64,000 nt of DNA from Harmothoe impar (taxonomy: Eukaryota; Annelida; Polychaeta; Phyllodocida; Polynoidae): assembly GCA_947462335.1 (NCBI GenBank), contig OX381713.1, positions 22,374,381 through 22,438,380 on the forward strand, in the 5' to 3' direction. How positions within the stretch are numbered: position 1 is the first letter of the stretch; the number at the start of each line of letters is the position of its first letter. The notes under the pieces are model-generated. The model did no database searches, was not told the origin of the DNA, and saw nothing but the letters and a program-made list of their open reading frames with translations. Below, piece by piece: positions 24,201-35,669 of this stretch. Position numbers and translations under genes: made by a program.

Positions 24201-24999
24201 TAATTTACATGGAACTTCAGATTATACGTACATGTTGTGAGTAGTGTAGACACTGATGCCATGTGGCTTGCTTTTTCACCTTGGGGGTTTATACGGAGGA
24301 CGATCACAGCAAATACAACAACCTGTAATAGATCATATGATATTATGTAGAAGATAATAGTTTCTTGGTTGCATTGATTGCTTTACACCCTAGATACCAG
24401 CTATTGTACAAACTACTACTGACGGTAAAAGTCACCCCTCACACCTTCAATTAGGCCTAGTAGTATAGGCAATATACAGTTTGACCTCGAACTAATTGCA
24501 ACATATAATTCTATACCACAATGCATTTCTTTGAAGTCCCTGGAATGACATACTAAAAGTCCTCATCTTTCCAACGAGGGGAACTATGCTTAATTAGCAT
24601 AAATTCATTAGCACCTAATGCAGACAGTCTATAATCATATATGGAGTGTGTCATAACCTTAGTTTGGCTGACTATTTTTGGCCGATTTCAAAGGCTAACA
24701 TACACTTCTGTTTATATGTTACAACCTTGTCTTGAGAATTCATGAATTGATGAATTCAATATTTTTCTAATTAGTATAATACCAAAGGAGGCGGCAGAGG
24801 AAAGGCCTTGAAAAAATATCAGGAATAAGGCAACAGCTCACCATGAGTGCAGCAGCGATCAACATAAACCATGCAATGGTTGAGAAAGGTTTGAAGATGA
24901 GGCCAACATGTGACGTAGACGGCGGTGATGACCCGTCCCGCAGACTGCCAGAGATAACCATCACCAAACCTGAAGGAAACACATATTACCTATTTATTA

Positions 25000-25094
<95 letters not shown>

Positions 25095-28000
25095 GTTATT
25101 ATTATTATTGTTATTATTATCATTATTATTATTATCATCATCATCATCATCATCATCATCATTCAAAATTTGCATCATAATTTGTATGCTAAGCAAAAGA
25201 ACAACACATTTGCAGTAACGTTTTTTACTTAGGCCAAAACTAAATCAATTATGATATGTGGAAATAAATTATTATAATAGTCACCCCACTAATGTCATAG
25301 TCCAAAGAGTGGCCGCATTACAGGGATTAGATACAATAGAGAAGATCGTGAAGCTCGCATTCCTCTCTTACTGAAGCATGCATACTACTCTTTGCTGGAT
25401 TACAAGAATCTTATTCTTTTTATTCATCCTGGAAGGATGCATGGACGGATAATCTGTGTTGTCATATATGCCTGGACCATGGGTATTGGGAAAAAATATT
25501 CAGGCGCATCCGACTTACCAGTTGACATATATGGTTTACTGAAATCAATGACCCTATGTCTGATAGACGTGATGGTCAGTGGACCGGCCGCCAGATCTAC
25601 CTCCTATAAGACATTTAGAAATAAATAAAATGACATATTCTAGCACACTTATAAGGAGGCTTTAGATCGCTTTAAATGAACATAATTTTAGGCAGGCTCA
25701 ACATTCTAAGGATAATTTAGAAATACCAGCGTACAGGAAACACTAAATTAGATTGTTTTGAGGTATTTCCAAAATAAATCAATCTCAAATACTAGTACTT
25801 GTAAATTGTTGTTGGTCAACTTTTGGAAGTAGTTGCCTTCAGGCATTGGTCAACTAATATCTAAAACATTCTTTCATCCAATAATGTTTGAACAAATAGC
25901 TTAGCTGTTATTACTGTTTGCAGTTACATAATTATATTGCTAAATTCCAGTCTAGAACCCATATGATGTGTACATACCGATCGTATAAGACTCCCCACGA
26001 GACCATCCCACTTTAGATCTTGATTTTTGTCACCAAACTTCCCATCGGGTTGGATGACATATTTAAAGTTGACCCCAAGGTGATTGGCGATCTCATTAAG
26101 TAGGTCGGGGATGAAGCCCTCGTACTCTGCCTCCGTGCCCATGTGTCCCTCCTCCCTCTCCATCAGGAAGGGCTCAACCTGGAGAGCAAAATATAGAATT
26201 AAAGGTAATTTTTACAAAATTATTGCTCAAATGGATGTACTACCTATAGGACTAATATTAAAGACCCGACCCTAGTGTATCAAAATATAAGGCCGACGCT
26301 AGCATCAGACCCATCTACCCTAATCTTTTTACCCATTTTTATCCCTGAAAGACATCTTTTCTTTTTTGATTTCTTTTATAGCCACATGCCATAGACCGTC
26401 TGTAGGTCAATAGGGCTCCAATTTGGCTAGTGAGATCACTTGAACCTTAAGGTATCGTGAGTTTAAAGTGGCTTAGTTCGATGATTAGGGCTCAAAAATA
26501 AATTTTGCTAAAAATTGACCAGAATGTTCAATATCACCATACTTCATGTCCTACATACTTTATTAAACATTATTCCCAAGAATTCAGCTTAGATTTCAGC
26601 TAATTATCAGTTTTATGCCCAATTTGACTTTTGGAGTGCACGCTGTAAGTCAAAATATTGAAAAATGCACTGTAAAAAGCTATACCTGTGTTCATTTGAC
26701 TGTCTTAATTGCCCCTTATTGTCCATCAATGATATGTTATTGTGCCCCATCTTCCATATATGATGTTATAATGACATTTTGAACTCATTTAAGTAGAAAT
26801 TGAAAAATGGAAAACATTGGACCATGCCACTTTAAGCAAGAAACACCAGGTCAGATGGAGAGTCATTTTTCCAAACAGACGTGCTAAATCAAGTATGCAT
26901 TCGACCAGCTTATAACAGGTGAATATAGCTATATTGGAAGAGCAAGATCCCAAGATTTTATCTTGCCGTCAACGTCATCTATCCTGCTGTCACTGTCAAT
27001 TTCATCCGAAAGATAGCTGTCAACAGTGCCCTGTTTCCATCCGTCCTGTTTCTGTCTGTCATGTTTCTGTCTGCCGCAACTACCTACTCTTCAAGCACAT
27101 ACTTAGCTGTTGCAGAGATGAGCGTGCTGATTCGTCCATTTCTACTGTATACCTGAAGTAGGGCAAAGATTATAGTGCACCCACTGTTCTGTTTCCTAAT
27201 TCATTATTTCCTTCGTTTTACACTTGCTTGTGGATTCATACTCCTTATTAAATTGCAATAATAATCACTGGATTCCACATATGTTATGCTATATAGTCTA
27301 ATTTAAGTCCCATCCTGTCTCGAACAACCAGCCCATACTCCGGACAGAAACAGGACGGACAGAAACAGGACAGTGTTAACAGCTATCTTTGGGATGAAAT
27401 TGACAGCAAGATAGATGACATTGACAGCCTCTTTTTTTCATCCTGGGAAATTGAATAAAAGAGGAATTTCAAAACTTTTTTTTCCCTGGTGACCCTTGTC
27501 GGCTCCCATACTCTTCAGGAAAAATGCACTGTACTGGTTTCAATTTAAATGAGGCATAAACTGCCTCATGCTAACATAATGTAACTGGTCGTACCTATAC
27601 CATTATTAAGCTGTATATATATTTTGGTGATAAATGCCATAAGTAAACAGGTGCTGTTTTTCATAACCAATTTATTCATAACCTCATGTTACTGACAGTA
27701 GTTGCTACATGTACCCACATTATAAGGTTTGGCTATATATACTGACGCTAGGTCATTTCTTTGTACATGTTCATTGTACACTCAGCTTATATGTAGGCAC
27801 ATGAGCACTGACCACTAACTGACACTCGTTAATGGTGGTAGTCACGCAATGCCTCTCTAATCAGATACAAGGAGAACAGTTCTCTCATAGAAGGCAGTCT
27901 AGCTAAGAAGGTGCTGCTGTGCATTAGGTCAGCGCTCTCGCAATTGCCTTATTACCGATAGTATACTTCGTTATCCCCCAAGACAGCTAGCCGTCTTGTA

Positions 28001-29198
28001 CTTTGTTATGGTGAAATAAAGCCGATGTCTATTACAACTGTATGACCTTACTCGTGTGTTGCTATCTCTTGGTTGCCAAACGTTAGGTAAACCCTCTACA
28101 ACATTGCATAATTACCATTTCATTGAATAGTAAAACTTTTCTTTACAAAAAACATGACTAGAACTGTGTTCAGTAAGATATACAAACGCTGTACATTTAT
28201 CTATGTCACAATAAATATGCATGTATACATCATCCAAAGGTGAATCCAAATGTACCTCTTCAGATGAACATAAGTAGTAGCTCAATATCAAATGGATGTT
28301 AGAACTGATAAAAAAAAATTCTAGTTCGACTTAATAAGACTGACCATATTTACATGCACACATAGTGGTGATGATGTGTTTCTGATAATACTGACAAAAT
28401 ATACATACACTGTACACATTCAACCACCAAATAGTATACTTAAATTGACCCACTTTCATACAACAATATATAAATAAGGCACCTACCAGGATAGAGCCAA
28501 CTTTGTATGTCTTGGTGTAGTTTGGGGAATGGGGGCTGGTCCCTATGCATCCTGCAATACAAAAGTTATAATATATATAGGAATCACCAATCAGGATGGA
28601 AGCTCTGGATACTTGGGAGTAGGTGGATCATTCTTTCTGCGTGGCTGCTCAACTATTTTTTAATGAATCAAATGGTAATGTCTTTATATTGTTATAGTAG
28701 TACTTTAATTTTTTAACATATTCAATATTTCATCCCTCCACAACCCCCCCCCCCTACACACACCCCTTTGGTAAAGAACATATGTTTACCAGTCCATAAT
28801 TATTAATCTGACACAGAAAAGCATGCTCGCAACCATGAGTAAGACCAAGTAAAAAAAGAAGTAATTATGATTTGATAAATTATACACAATTACGATTTTA
28901 CTAAATACGCCAAATGGTTGTGTCTATCTACCCAGATACGTTTTTATGAAATAAAGATAAAATATGTAATGATCTAGAATAAGAACATTCAGATATGGCA
29001 ACATGACATAAATCAAATCTGGAGCTCCATGATTACCCCCAATATATCTGAGTTATTTTTTTTCAGGCTGTAAAACTGTAAATTCGCTGTCTAATCATGT
29101 CTAAGTAGCATGACATAACCTTACTTACCTGTTAGTGTAAGGGAAGTGGTTAGTATAAAAATCCATCGTCCAAATGTAGATGGTGTTATAGACGCCAT
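18233..29198 (-). CDS. ATD-less ionotropic glutamate receptor-like protein (gene B), 12 exons, 487 aa
   Basis: Coding exons on the minus strand: 29198-29129, 28551-28487, 26178-25978, 25603-25519, 24969-24842, 24322-24232, 23778-23687, 23407-23292, 21966-21915, 20025-19841, 19483-19333, 18460-18233. All borders are GT-AG and phases join without a stop (1464 nt). Order: signal peptide (1-23), S1 lobe (46-140, EPFLMERE...YEGFIPDLL), PLTITSIRHRVIDF with the ligand-binding Arg, M1 (KPFSTIAWFMLI), pore region, M3 (LYTAGVV in place of SYTANLAAF), S2 (TRDSASQAFF; FITDRALIEYY with the acidic ligand contact; ANGYGLGYPIG), M4 (GGVLIVLAIGLLLAV) and a short cytoplasmic tail. The large amino-terminal domain of AMPA/kainate/NMDA receptors is absent. 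Binding residues are kept, while pore and gate motifs are altered. Tandem paralogue of gene A. Ligand and channel activity are unknown. Confidence 0.9.
22788..22862 (+). repeat. tRNA-derived SINE head in intron 8 of gene B
   Basis: TATTGGTAAGGTGTTAGATCC resembles an RNA polymerase III A box and GGTTGAGACC a B box lacking one base, about 50 bp apart, followed by an AATAAAAG tail region. This is typical of a tRNA-derived SINE rather than a tRNA gene. Confidence 0.5.
24991..25160. repeat. (ATT)n/(ATC)n microsatellite in intron 4 of gene B
   Basis: About 170 bp of nearly pure ATT triplets with ATC triplets at the right end. It starts roughly 20 bp from the splice acceptor of the M1 exon (24969), so it replaces the usual polypyrimidine and branch-point neighbourhood. 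Long ORFs in this stretch are artefacts of the repeat. Confidence 0.95.
26965..27428. mobile_element. Imperfect long inverted repeat (MITE-like) in intron 2 of gene B
   Basis: The arm at 26965-27075 (GTCAACGTCATCTATCCTGC... CTGTTTCTGTCTGTC) is complementary, with scattered mismatches, to 27341-27428 (GGACAGAAACAGGACGGAC... GATGACATTGACAGCC). Arms of about 90 bp flank a roughly 265-bp centre. No ORF. Arms are built from TGTCAAC and CCTGTTTCTGTC words. Confidence 0.6.
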
Positions 29199-29199
29199 G

Positions 29200-29790
29200 T
29201 CTGCCGGTACTCAATACTGACACATGCATACATCCATAGAAACCTATCTAACCTACAGCCTATTGCCTCCCACCCACCCCTATAATAACCAGGCCAAACC
29301 ACCCCTACACCGGCTCCTGCACCAACTCATAGTAGGGGTCCTGGTGATATCCAGAGACATTCAGCTATGAGCAGCTCACCTCACCGGAAAAAAGTCAACT
29401 ATTCGATTAAATAAAATAAAAATAAAAATGGTGTTGTCCCCCTTTTGTTGTTGCATTCATTTGAGGATTAGTACCACATCATCATCCTCTGGGGTGTATC
29501 CATACGCCTCTGCAAGCCTAGATGCGAGGGCCTGGGTACGACAGGGCCCATCATTAATTTTATGAACTATTTCTCCAAGACGGCGGTGATGAGCTACTGC
29601 ATTGTTGAAAATATGCTACCTCAGATGTAAAAATAAAGGGTGTCTGAAAACAACAACCATGTGTGCTTCCAAGTGGTACGTCAGTAGTATTCGGTCCCAT
29701 AATACTGATGATCTATCCAGATGCCCATTTACCAAAAAATGTAGGCTATGATTCAAATTGTATGATCCAAACCGTGTAGAACACTAGTCT
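29200..29790. other. Upstream region of gene B with an unexplained coding-like stretch
   Basis: The minus strand at about 29461-29610 reads as a coherent polypeptide (FNNAVAHHRRLGEIVH, then ASRLAEAYGYTPEDDDVV) ending in a stop further left. No matching exon or family was recognised. It may be an isolated exon or a gene fragment carried by a repeat. Confidence 0.3.
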
Positions 29791-29900
29791 CGGGCCCTGA
29801 CTGTATGTATACAGTCTGGGAGAGTACTTATGTATTGACTTGTACTGGATATCAGCAATCTGGACATCATGGGTTCGAGTCCCACCCTGGCACAATGGGT
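29790..29900 (+). repeat. tRNA-derived SINE head
   Basis: A B box GGTTCGAGTCC at 29872-29882 is followed by CACCCTGGCAC. The A-box region upstream is degenerate. A similar unit lies on the opposite strand at 30046-30135. Confidence 0.45.
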
Positions 29901-30045
29901 GGTAATTTTGATATCTGTACAATGCACCTCTATTACACCATTGTCCCTATCCAAATTTGTAATATGTTACATTACTATGCCAGAATAAGGGTATTTATGC
30001 TTTAAATAGGCCAAATAAAGAATGCAAAAAAACGAACCTATGCCT

Positions 30046-30135
30046 TGCCAAAGGTGGGATTCGAACCCATGAGGCCATACACAACCTCATTCATGGTCAT
30101 GTGGCCATGGCTAACCAATCAGTGGTTGAGCTATC
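30046..30135 (-). repeat. tRNA-derived SINE head
   Basis: On the minus strand an A-box-like TAGCTCAACCACTGATTGG is followed by a perfect B box GGTTCGAATCC. A-B spacing is longer than in a tRNA gene, so this is a SINE or tRNA pseudogene. Confidence 0.5.
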
Positions 30136-30139
30136 TCAT

Positions 30140-31200
30140 TAAGAAATGATCCAGGATCCTGGATCATTTTCTAACTAGGTTACAGTTATTAGATACAAAC
30201 TTGTCCAGGCCCATTACAGCGTGACGGCTGTAATGGGCCTGGAGGGCTCGAGGCTGGTAGAACACATGAAAGATCACTTGTATGATGCAGGAGGCCACTC
30301 ATCTTGTTCACAGAACTGAGATATATACAAAACATAAACGATCCAGAAATCTACTGCACTCATTTATAAGGGTCACCCCCAAAAACAAAACGTATATGAT
30401 TTTTATTCTTCACATTTCTCCATCGTTTATCCAATTTCCCAAAAGCTGCTTTTAAATTTTGCAGTCAACATCGCAAATTGGTGCCGTCAACTGTCAACTT
30501 TATTGAAAACATATCTGTCAACAGCAACAGTTGACACCAACAGCACCGATTTTCAATGTTGACAGCCAAAATAAATAAAAAATGATTTAGATCAATTTGA
30601 TAAAGGTTCGAGACTTTTTTTTCTCGAAGTTGACACTGACAGCAGTGGTTTCGATGTTGACAGCAAAAAAAAAATCTTTTTGAGAAATTTGATAAAAAAA
30701 AATAATTTCTTGAGCTGTTTTTTTTAAAATAATTTTTTATATATATATTTTTTTTTGGGGGGGGGATGACCCTTGTGGGCTTCCATAGATACTAGTATGA
30801 CCAGAAAATATTATCCTCATGAAATGGCGTGGCTGTGAACTAGACCCCGCTAGCCAGCAGCAGTAGGCATGATGCTGCTGAGTGCATGGTGAGGGACTGT
30901 ACAACCTCCAACCAGGCCACCCCTATAACCCTCCCCCATCCCACCCCCAGCTACATGGGTCCGTAAGTATACAGGCACCAGCCCAGTACCCCAATAACCT
31001 CCTACCACACAATCAGACTACCACAAGCTCATTATAAGCACTGCCTCTTCGCATAAGCAATAGTCTTGAATGAGAGCAGGGGAAGAGTGGTATTGGTTTT
31101 GATGAATTTGAGTCCACTTGAATAAGAATCGGTCTTGTATAAGTGTCCAAAGTAGAGCTTAAATGATATTGATTGACGCTGAGGTGTTTTGCAGGCCAAC
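30140..31200. other. Repeat-rich stretch without a gene
   Basis: Contains a short palindrome (AGGCCCATTACAGC/GCTGTAATGGGCCT) near 30208-30242 and several TGTCAAC/GTTGACAGC words in both orientations at 30460-30670, then homopolymer-rich DNA at 30710-30765. The same words occur in the inverted repeat at 26965-27428. Confidence 0.5.
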
Positions 31201-31202
31201 AT

Positions 31203-31297
31203 GGTGCCAACAAGGTGCCAACAACTTACAAGGTGCCAACAAGGTGCCAACAAGGTGCCAACAAGGTGCCAACAAGGTGCCAACAAGGTGCCAACAA
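31203..31297 (+). repeat. 11-bp minisatellite, eight units
   Basis: Eight copies of GGTGCCAACAA, with CTTACAA between units 2 and 3. Units are identical, which indicates recent expansion. Confidence 0.95.
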
Positions 31298-31299
31298 GG

Positions 31300-32380
31300 T
31301 ATGTTGGGGTCTTCGGGTTTCTATGAAAACTGCCATTTTGTCTCCTTTAATGAAACTACACATGTACTAATATTTCGTCTATAGTTAGAGACCCAAATAG
31401 TTCCCATGATGATACGATTGCATCATAGATAATATAGACAACTTTCTCTAGTCGACATGGCCAATACCAACCCTCAGGGCAGTGCTGAAAGTTATGTCAT
31501 GATAAGAAACACTGTAACTTATCTAAGCCTGCCTATTCAGACATGCAGCTTCTCAAGTATTGTATAAACTATTCTATTACTATGCAGTAACAGAATAGTT
31601 AGTGCAAAGTAACAGAATAGTTTATGCAATGTGGCTCTCGTGTCATTTGTCCCTAAGCGGCTCCATGCTATAATATCCTTCAAACCCTTTGGGGGAAAAG
31701 TCGGTATATTGATCACAGCGATACTACGATCCATTGACTCTATTGGCAGGTTCAGATATAGCTGACAACCTAACGAGATATCAACTTGATGTATTAGAAA
31801 TATAAATGAATAGAGGCAATGGGTGAAATAAAACCAAAAAGAAATCAAGCAGAGAAGAATACATAGAAGGATACAGATGAATCCCATCTGCCCTGTTATA
31901 ACCACTACCTCTGTTCCGTTTGACCTCTGGTGACCTTTGACCTTGTACCACAAGGTCAGTATGGCTGCGGGAGGAGGTTGCCATTGTGGCTGAATTATGG
32001 GTAATTTACTGAGATTACCATCACACATTGGTGCTCTGTTCAAATTGTTCCACTACAGTCTTGATCAAACATATGACTAATATTCTTCTACTGAAAAATA
32101 CCTCTTTTACCTCACAAACTCGTAATCTATAACATCACATTACCTCATTTGCAGTATTCTAGGTTTAAATAAATTAAATTCATATGTTGATATATAGACC
32201 TATAATTCTTTCCATATCATGTGAAATACTATAGATCAGTTCTAATCACTGACAAAGATACTAGCATTTTAGGAGTTTAAAAAAAATCAAGTCAATCAAT
32301 GCAGGTCCGGCTTTCTTGTAATACTAGTATACAATGATAGATCAGTAATAAAAAAAATGCAGCACAAGTGATTCTGTCAT
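31300..32380. other. Stretch with one unassigned ORF
   Basis: A minus-strand ORF of 168 codons (31537-32043) includes a hydrophobic stretch (ICILLCILLCLISFWFY) but no recognised family, splice support or codon signature. No other gene is seen. Confidence 0.3.
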
Positions 32381-32384
32381 TACA

Positions 32385-34335
32385 TGTTGTTGTTGTTGTT
32401 GATATTTTTATTGGCGTACTAAAAATGTTACAAGGGAACTTTTTCATTTAATAGCCAAAGATGAGAGTAATATGCCTGGTAGGAGGTACGGCAGACATAA
32501 TTATTTACAAATCGACAGTTCTATCACATTATCACATCAGTCCTTTTAAGGTGCAGTGGCACCGTTTAGTGTCAGGCTTTGAGTTTGTTAACGAAGTCTT
32601 TGTATGGTAGACGCTGGGTTTCCCCTGGTAACTCGTCCCATAGTGGGGCACCACGGTACAGCGGGCTCTTGTCAAAGATACCCTTCTTTGATCTTGGAAC
32701 TTTCAGTCGTACTTGGTTGTTGCCACGGAGGTCTCTGGTGGGGACGATAATGTTGTCTCGGGATCTGGTCATTTTGTGTAGATACGTGAGAAGGCACCGG
32801 TTCCTCACCGGTAGCAGTTTTGGGACACGATTCCTCGTATGGAGTGCATCGATGTCAACACCTCTGGGGTCCCTGATACCCTCGCTGAGGCGAAGGGCGT
32901 CGTTTTGGAGTGTCTGCATCTTCCTAACAGCCCATACCGGGCCTCCATCGACCACGAAACCACAATAGTCCATTATACTACGGATCATAGTGGTGTAGAC
33001 CTGAACAGTGGTCTTGGTGTCTGAGGCCCTTTTAATGCGCTTTAGCTGCTGCAGACGTGTGCGCACCAGGTTAATTCTCTTTTTGAGGTGCTGACCAAAT
33101 CCTAGGTAGCGATCTATGGTGACTCCTAAGTAGGAAAACTGGGTCACCACAGCCAGGGGCTGGTTGTTCAGATAGAGGGTCACATTGTCGAGATTTGGAG
33201 GTAGTCTTTGGGAGTAAGACCACAACACCTGAGTCTTGCCGGTGTTGACAGTGAGCTTGTTTTTTGTACACCAAGCTCCTACTCTATTTAGGTCATCCTG
33301 TAGGAGGGTCCTTACCCGATCGATGTCTTTTCCTGAAACGATCAGAGCTAGATCGTCGGCGTATAAGAAGTACCTAGAGTTCAGGATTACATCTTGCACG
33401 TCATTGATGTAGGCCACAAAGAGGAGTGGACCGACCACGGACCCCTGAGGCACTCCTCTGTCCACTGGTAGGCTTGAAGAGAGTTGGTTGTTGGCCCTGG
33501 TTTGCTGTTTTCGTCCGTGCAGGTAGTAGCAGAGCCACTCCACGAATGCACCACCCAGGCTGAATGCTTCAAGCTTGTTTAGTAGAATCAGGTGGTCGAC
33601 CGTGTCAAAAGCCTTCCTCATATCGAGGAAGACCACGGTCGACCGCTGACCATTATTGCGCGCGGAGTACATCTCATGTAGCAAGCCGAAGACTGAATCA
33701 CCAGTACACCTCTGGGGCATAAACCCTGATTGACAAGGTGAGATAATCTTCTCTCTAAGAAGATGGTCCATCAGCTGCTTGTGTACCACTTTTTCAGCTA
33801 TCTTATTGCAAATGTTCAGGAGACAGATAGGACGCCAATTACTGACATCCGCAAGGGAACCGCTCTTAGGCAGAGGTACAATGGTGCCGGTCTTCCAGAT
33901 TGCTGGAATGCTCTGACACAGAATTGAACTGTTGATAAGAGCGGGGGCGACACTAGGGACCGCTTTAAGGGCATCCTGTACGACCTGTGATCTCACATGT
34001 TCAATGCTGGAGCTCTTTGAGGGTTTGATGGCGGACACAAGTTTTGTCAGCTGTTCCCGAGTAGCACACTGTAGTTCACTGGGAACAAACCGCTGGTGAT
34101 TGTCTACTGGGGTGGGGTCATGACCATTGCTGTTCACATCAAAGGCTGCGGCAAGCTCATTACCAATGTTGCAATAATACATGTTGATGTGGTTCGCTGT
34201 TTGATCTTTGGGTATTTCATTTCCTTGGTGGTCCTTCAGCTTGATCTCCTCAGCACGCGGCACACCCTTCCAGAGGGTATTAATCACCCCCCAGAACCTG
34301 CGAGGGTCGTCACGGTATCTGTCGTTTTAGTCGCA
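32385..34335 (-). pseudogene. 5'-truncated LINE with reverse transcriptase domain
   Basis: The reading frame from 34287 to 32572 (571 codons, continuing upstream to an in-frame stop near 34325) encodes a nearly complete non-LTR reverse transcriptase: VVFLDMRKAFDTVDH, GVPQGSVVGPLLF and FLYADDLALIV (about residue 310), then a C-terminal tail with KSPLYRGAPLWDELP. The preceding RRFWGVINTLWKG is the usual lead-in. The endonuclease domain and 5' end are missing. Its 3' side carries CCAATAAAAAT and ends in a (CAA)n tail (TTG repeats on the plus strand at about 32388-32401), as in CR1/L2/RTE-like elements. The RT frame has no stops, so the insertion is recent though not autonomous. Confidence 0.85.
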
Positions 34336-34399
34336 GTCTCGTCAGTTGGAAAGACTTTACATTGTATACGAAAAGTCACATGACTGGTGATGAATCCAC

Positions 34400-35660
34400 T
34401 GAAAAGTTCGATTGTAACATCTGAAATGTGTTTCAGAGAGCAGGGGGCTGTTACAAAATATAGCGATAATTTTTCATGTCGTAAGAAGGTGTTACCAAAG
34501 AATCTTTTTACGTGTTTTTTTTTTCCGGATGGGGGTGTTAAAGAACAAAATGTTTATAACGGATGGCAGTAAATTAGACTAATTAGCCACAGACCACAGC
34601 GTAAATTTGAAATATTCGCTAGTATTAACGTTTACGACATTTTAAACATTAACGTGAATTATTAGGTAAATACGCTATTAGCGTAAATTCTGTAACAGCC
34701 CTCTGGTGAGGGTGAGATACAGTGTGAACACAGCATCAGCGAGGCAATGCGTGTATACTGCTTAGTGGTTGCGGATTGAGTGGCGGGGACATCACATGGA
34801 ATACAAACTGACTATAGACATGGGACATAGACAAATGCCAACTACACTGATACCATCTCTGACGTATTTCATGAGAGGGGGCTGGGGCAGTATCCCACGA
34901 AGCCGCAGTCAAAGACTACTTTTTCTTAGCCTATTGAATACGGCCACATAAAATTTCACAACAACAACAACATTGTATTCAATGAGGGCATGGAATACGG
35001 CCTTTTCAGTACTTAAGCTTAGTAAATCTTGTATTTCAAAGAAATAAAGCATGATACCTCAATGTGTCCAATGTATTTGTCGTCATGATGCACTAATGCA
35101 GCAAAGGCCAGCAGCTCGTTGTGTTGGTGCATCATGTCAACCCTTCAGGAGCGTGTCAACACAAATGAGTAGAGATTAACTGCTACCATGGCATATTCCA
35201 TTGCACCATACCCCTATTTTAAAATCAACCTCAATTCCCTAAATCGCATGTCTGAATTCTGAATGATATTTTCACGCAATGAGGAGGCTTTCAAATAACG
35301 ACAATTTATTCCTACACTTTTACCCAGAATGTTATAAAACTAGAAAAATTACTTTTGCAATAAAGGGAATATATAGGCGTTGTCCATTATGATGTTTCAT
35401 ATTTCGTTCTTCATTCATTGATTTAAGATAAGATCAAGGTCGTTTTTACACTTTTCTTTCCTCATTTCAAGGAAAACCTGCAAAACACTCTTATTTTCAG
35501 AAATTTCATATTTCAAAAGCTGGTGTATGAACCCATACTTTTCATTTATTGTTTAGATTTCCATTGATTTAGGTTACTCAGCAAAGGAATCTGTACGTAC
35601 TCTATAGTTCTAATCTTTATCAAAGGGTAGCGACCAACCTTAACCCAGGGCTCAAACATT
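34400..35660. other. Intergenic stretch without a recognised gene
   Basis: AT-rich, with a short (CAA)n run at about 34959-34975 in the orientation opposite to the LINE tail. No supported exon. Confidence 0.4.
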
Positions 35661-35669
35661 GACCGTTTA

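Noticed and set aside
24843..25232. Ile-rich and Asn-rich ORFs on both strands
   Set aside because: They are translations of the ATT/ATC microsatellite.
30046..30135. Functional tRNA gene
   Set aside because: A and B boxes are present but the spacing and lack of a cloverleaf point to a SINE.
31537..32043. 168-codon minus-strand ORF as a gene
   Set aside because: No domain, splice support or codon bias; kept only as an unassigned ORF in the gap entry.
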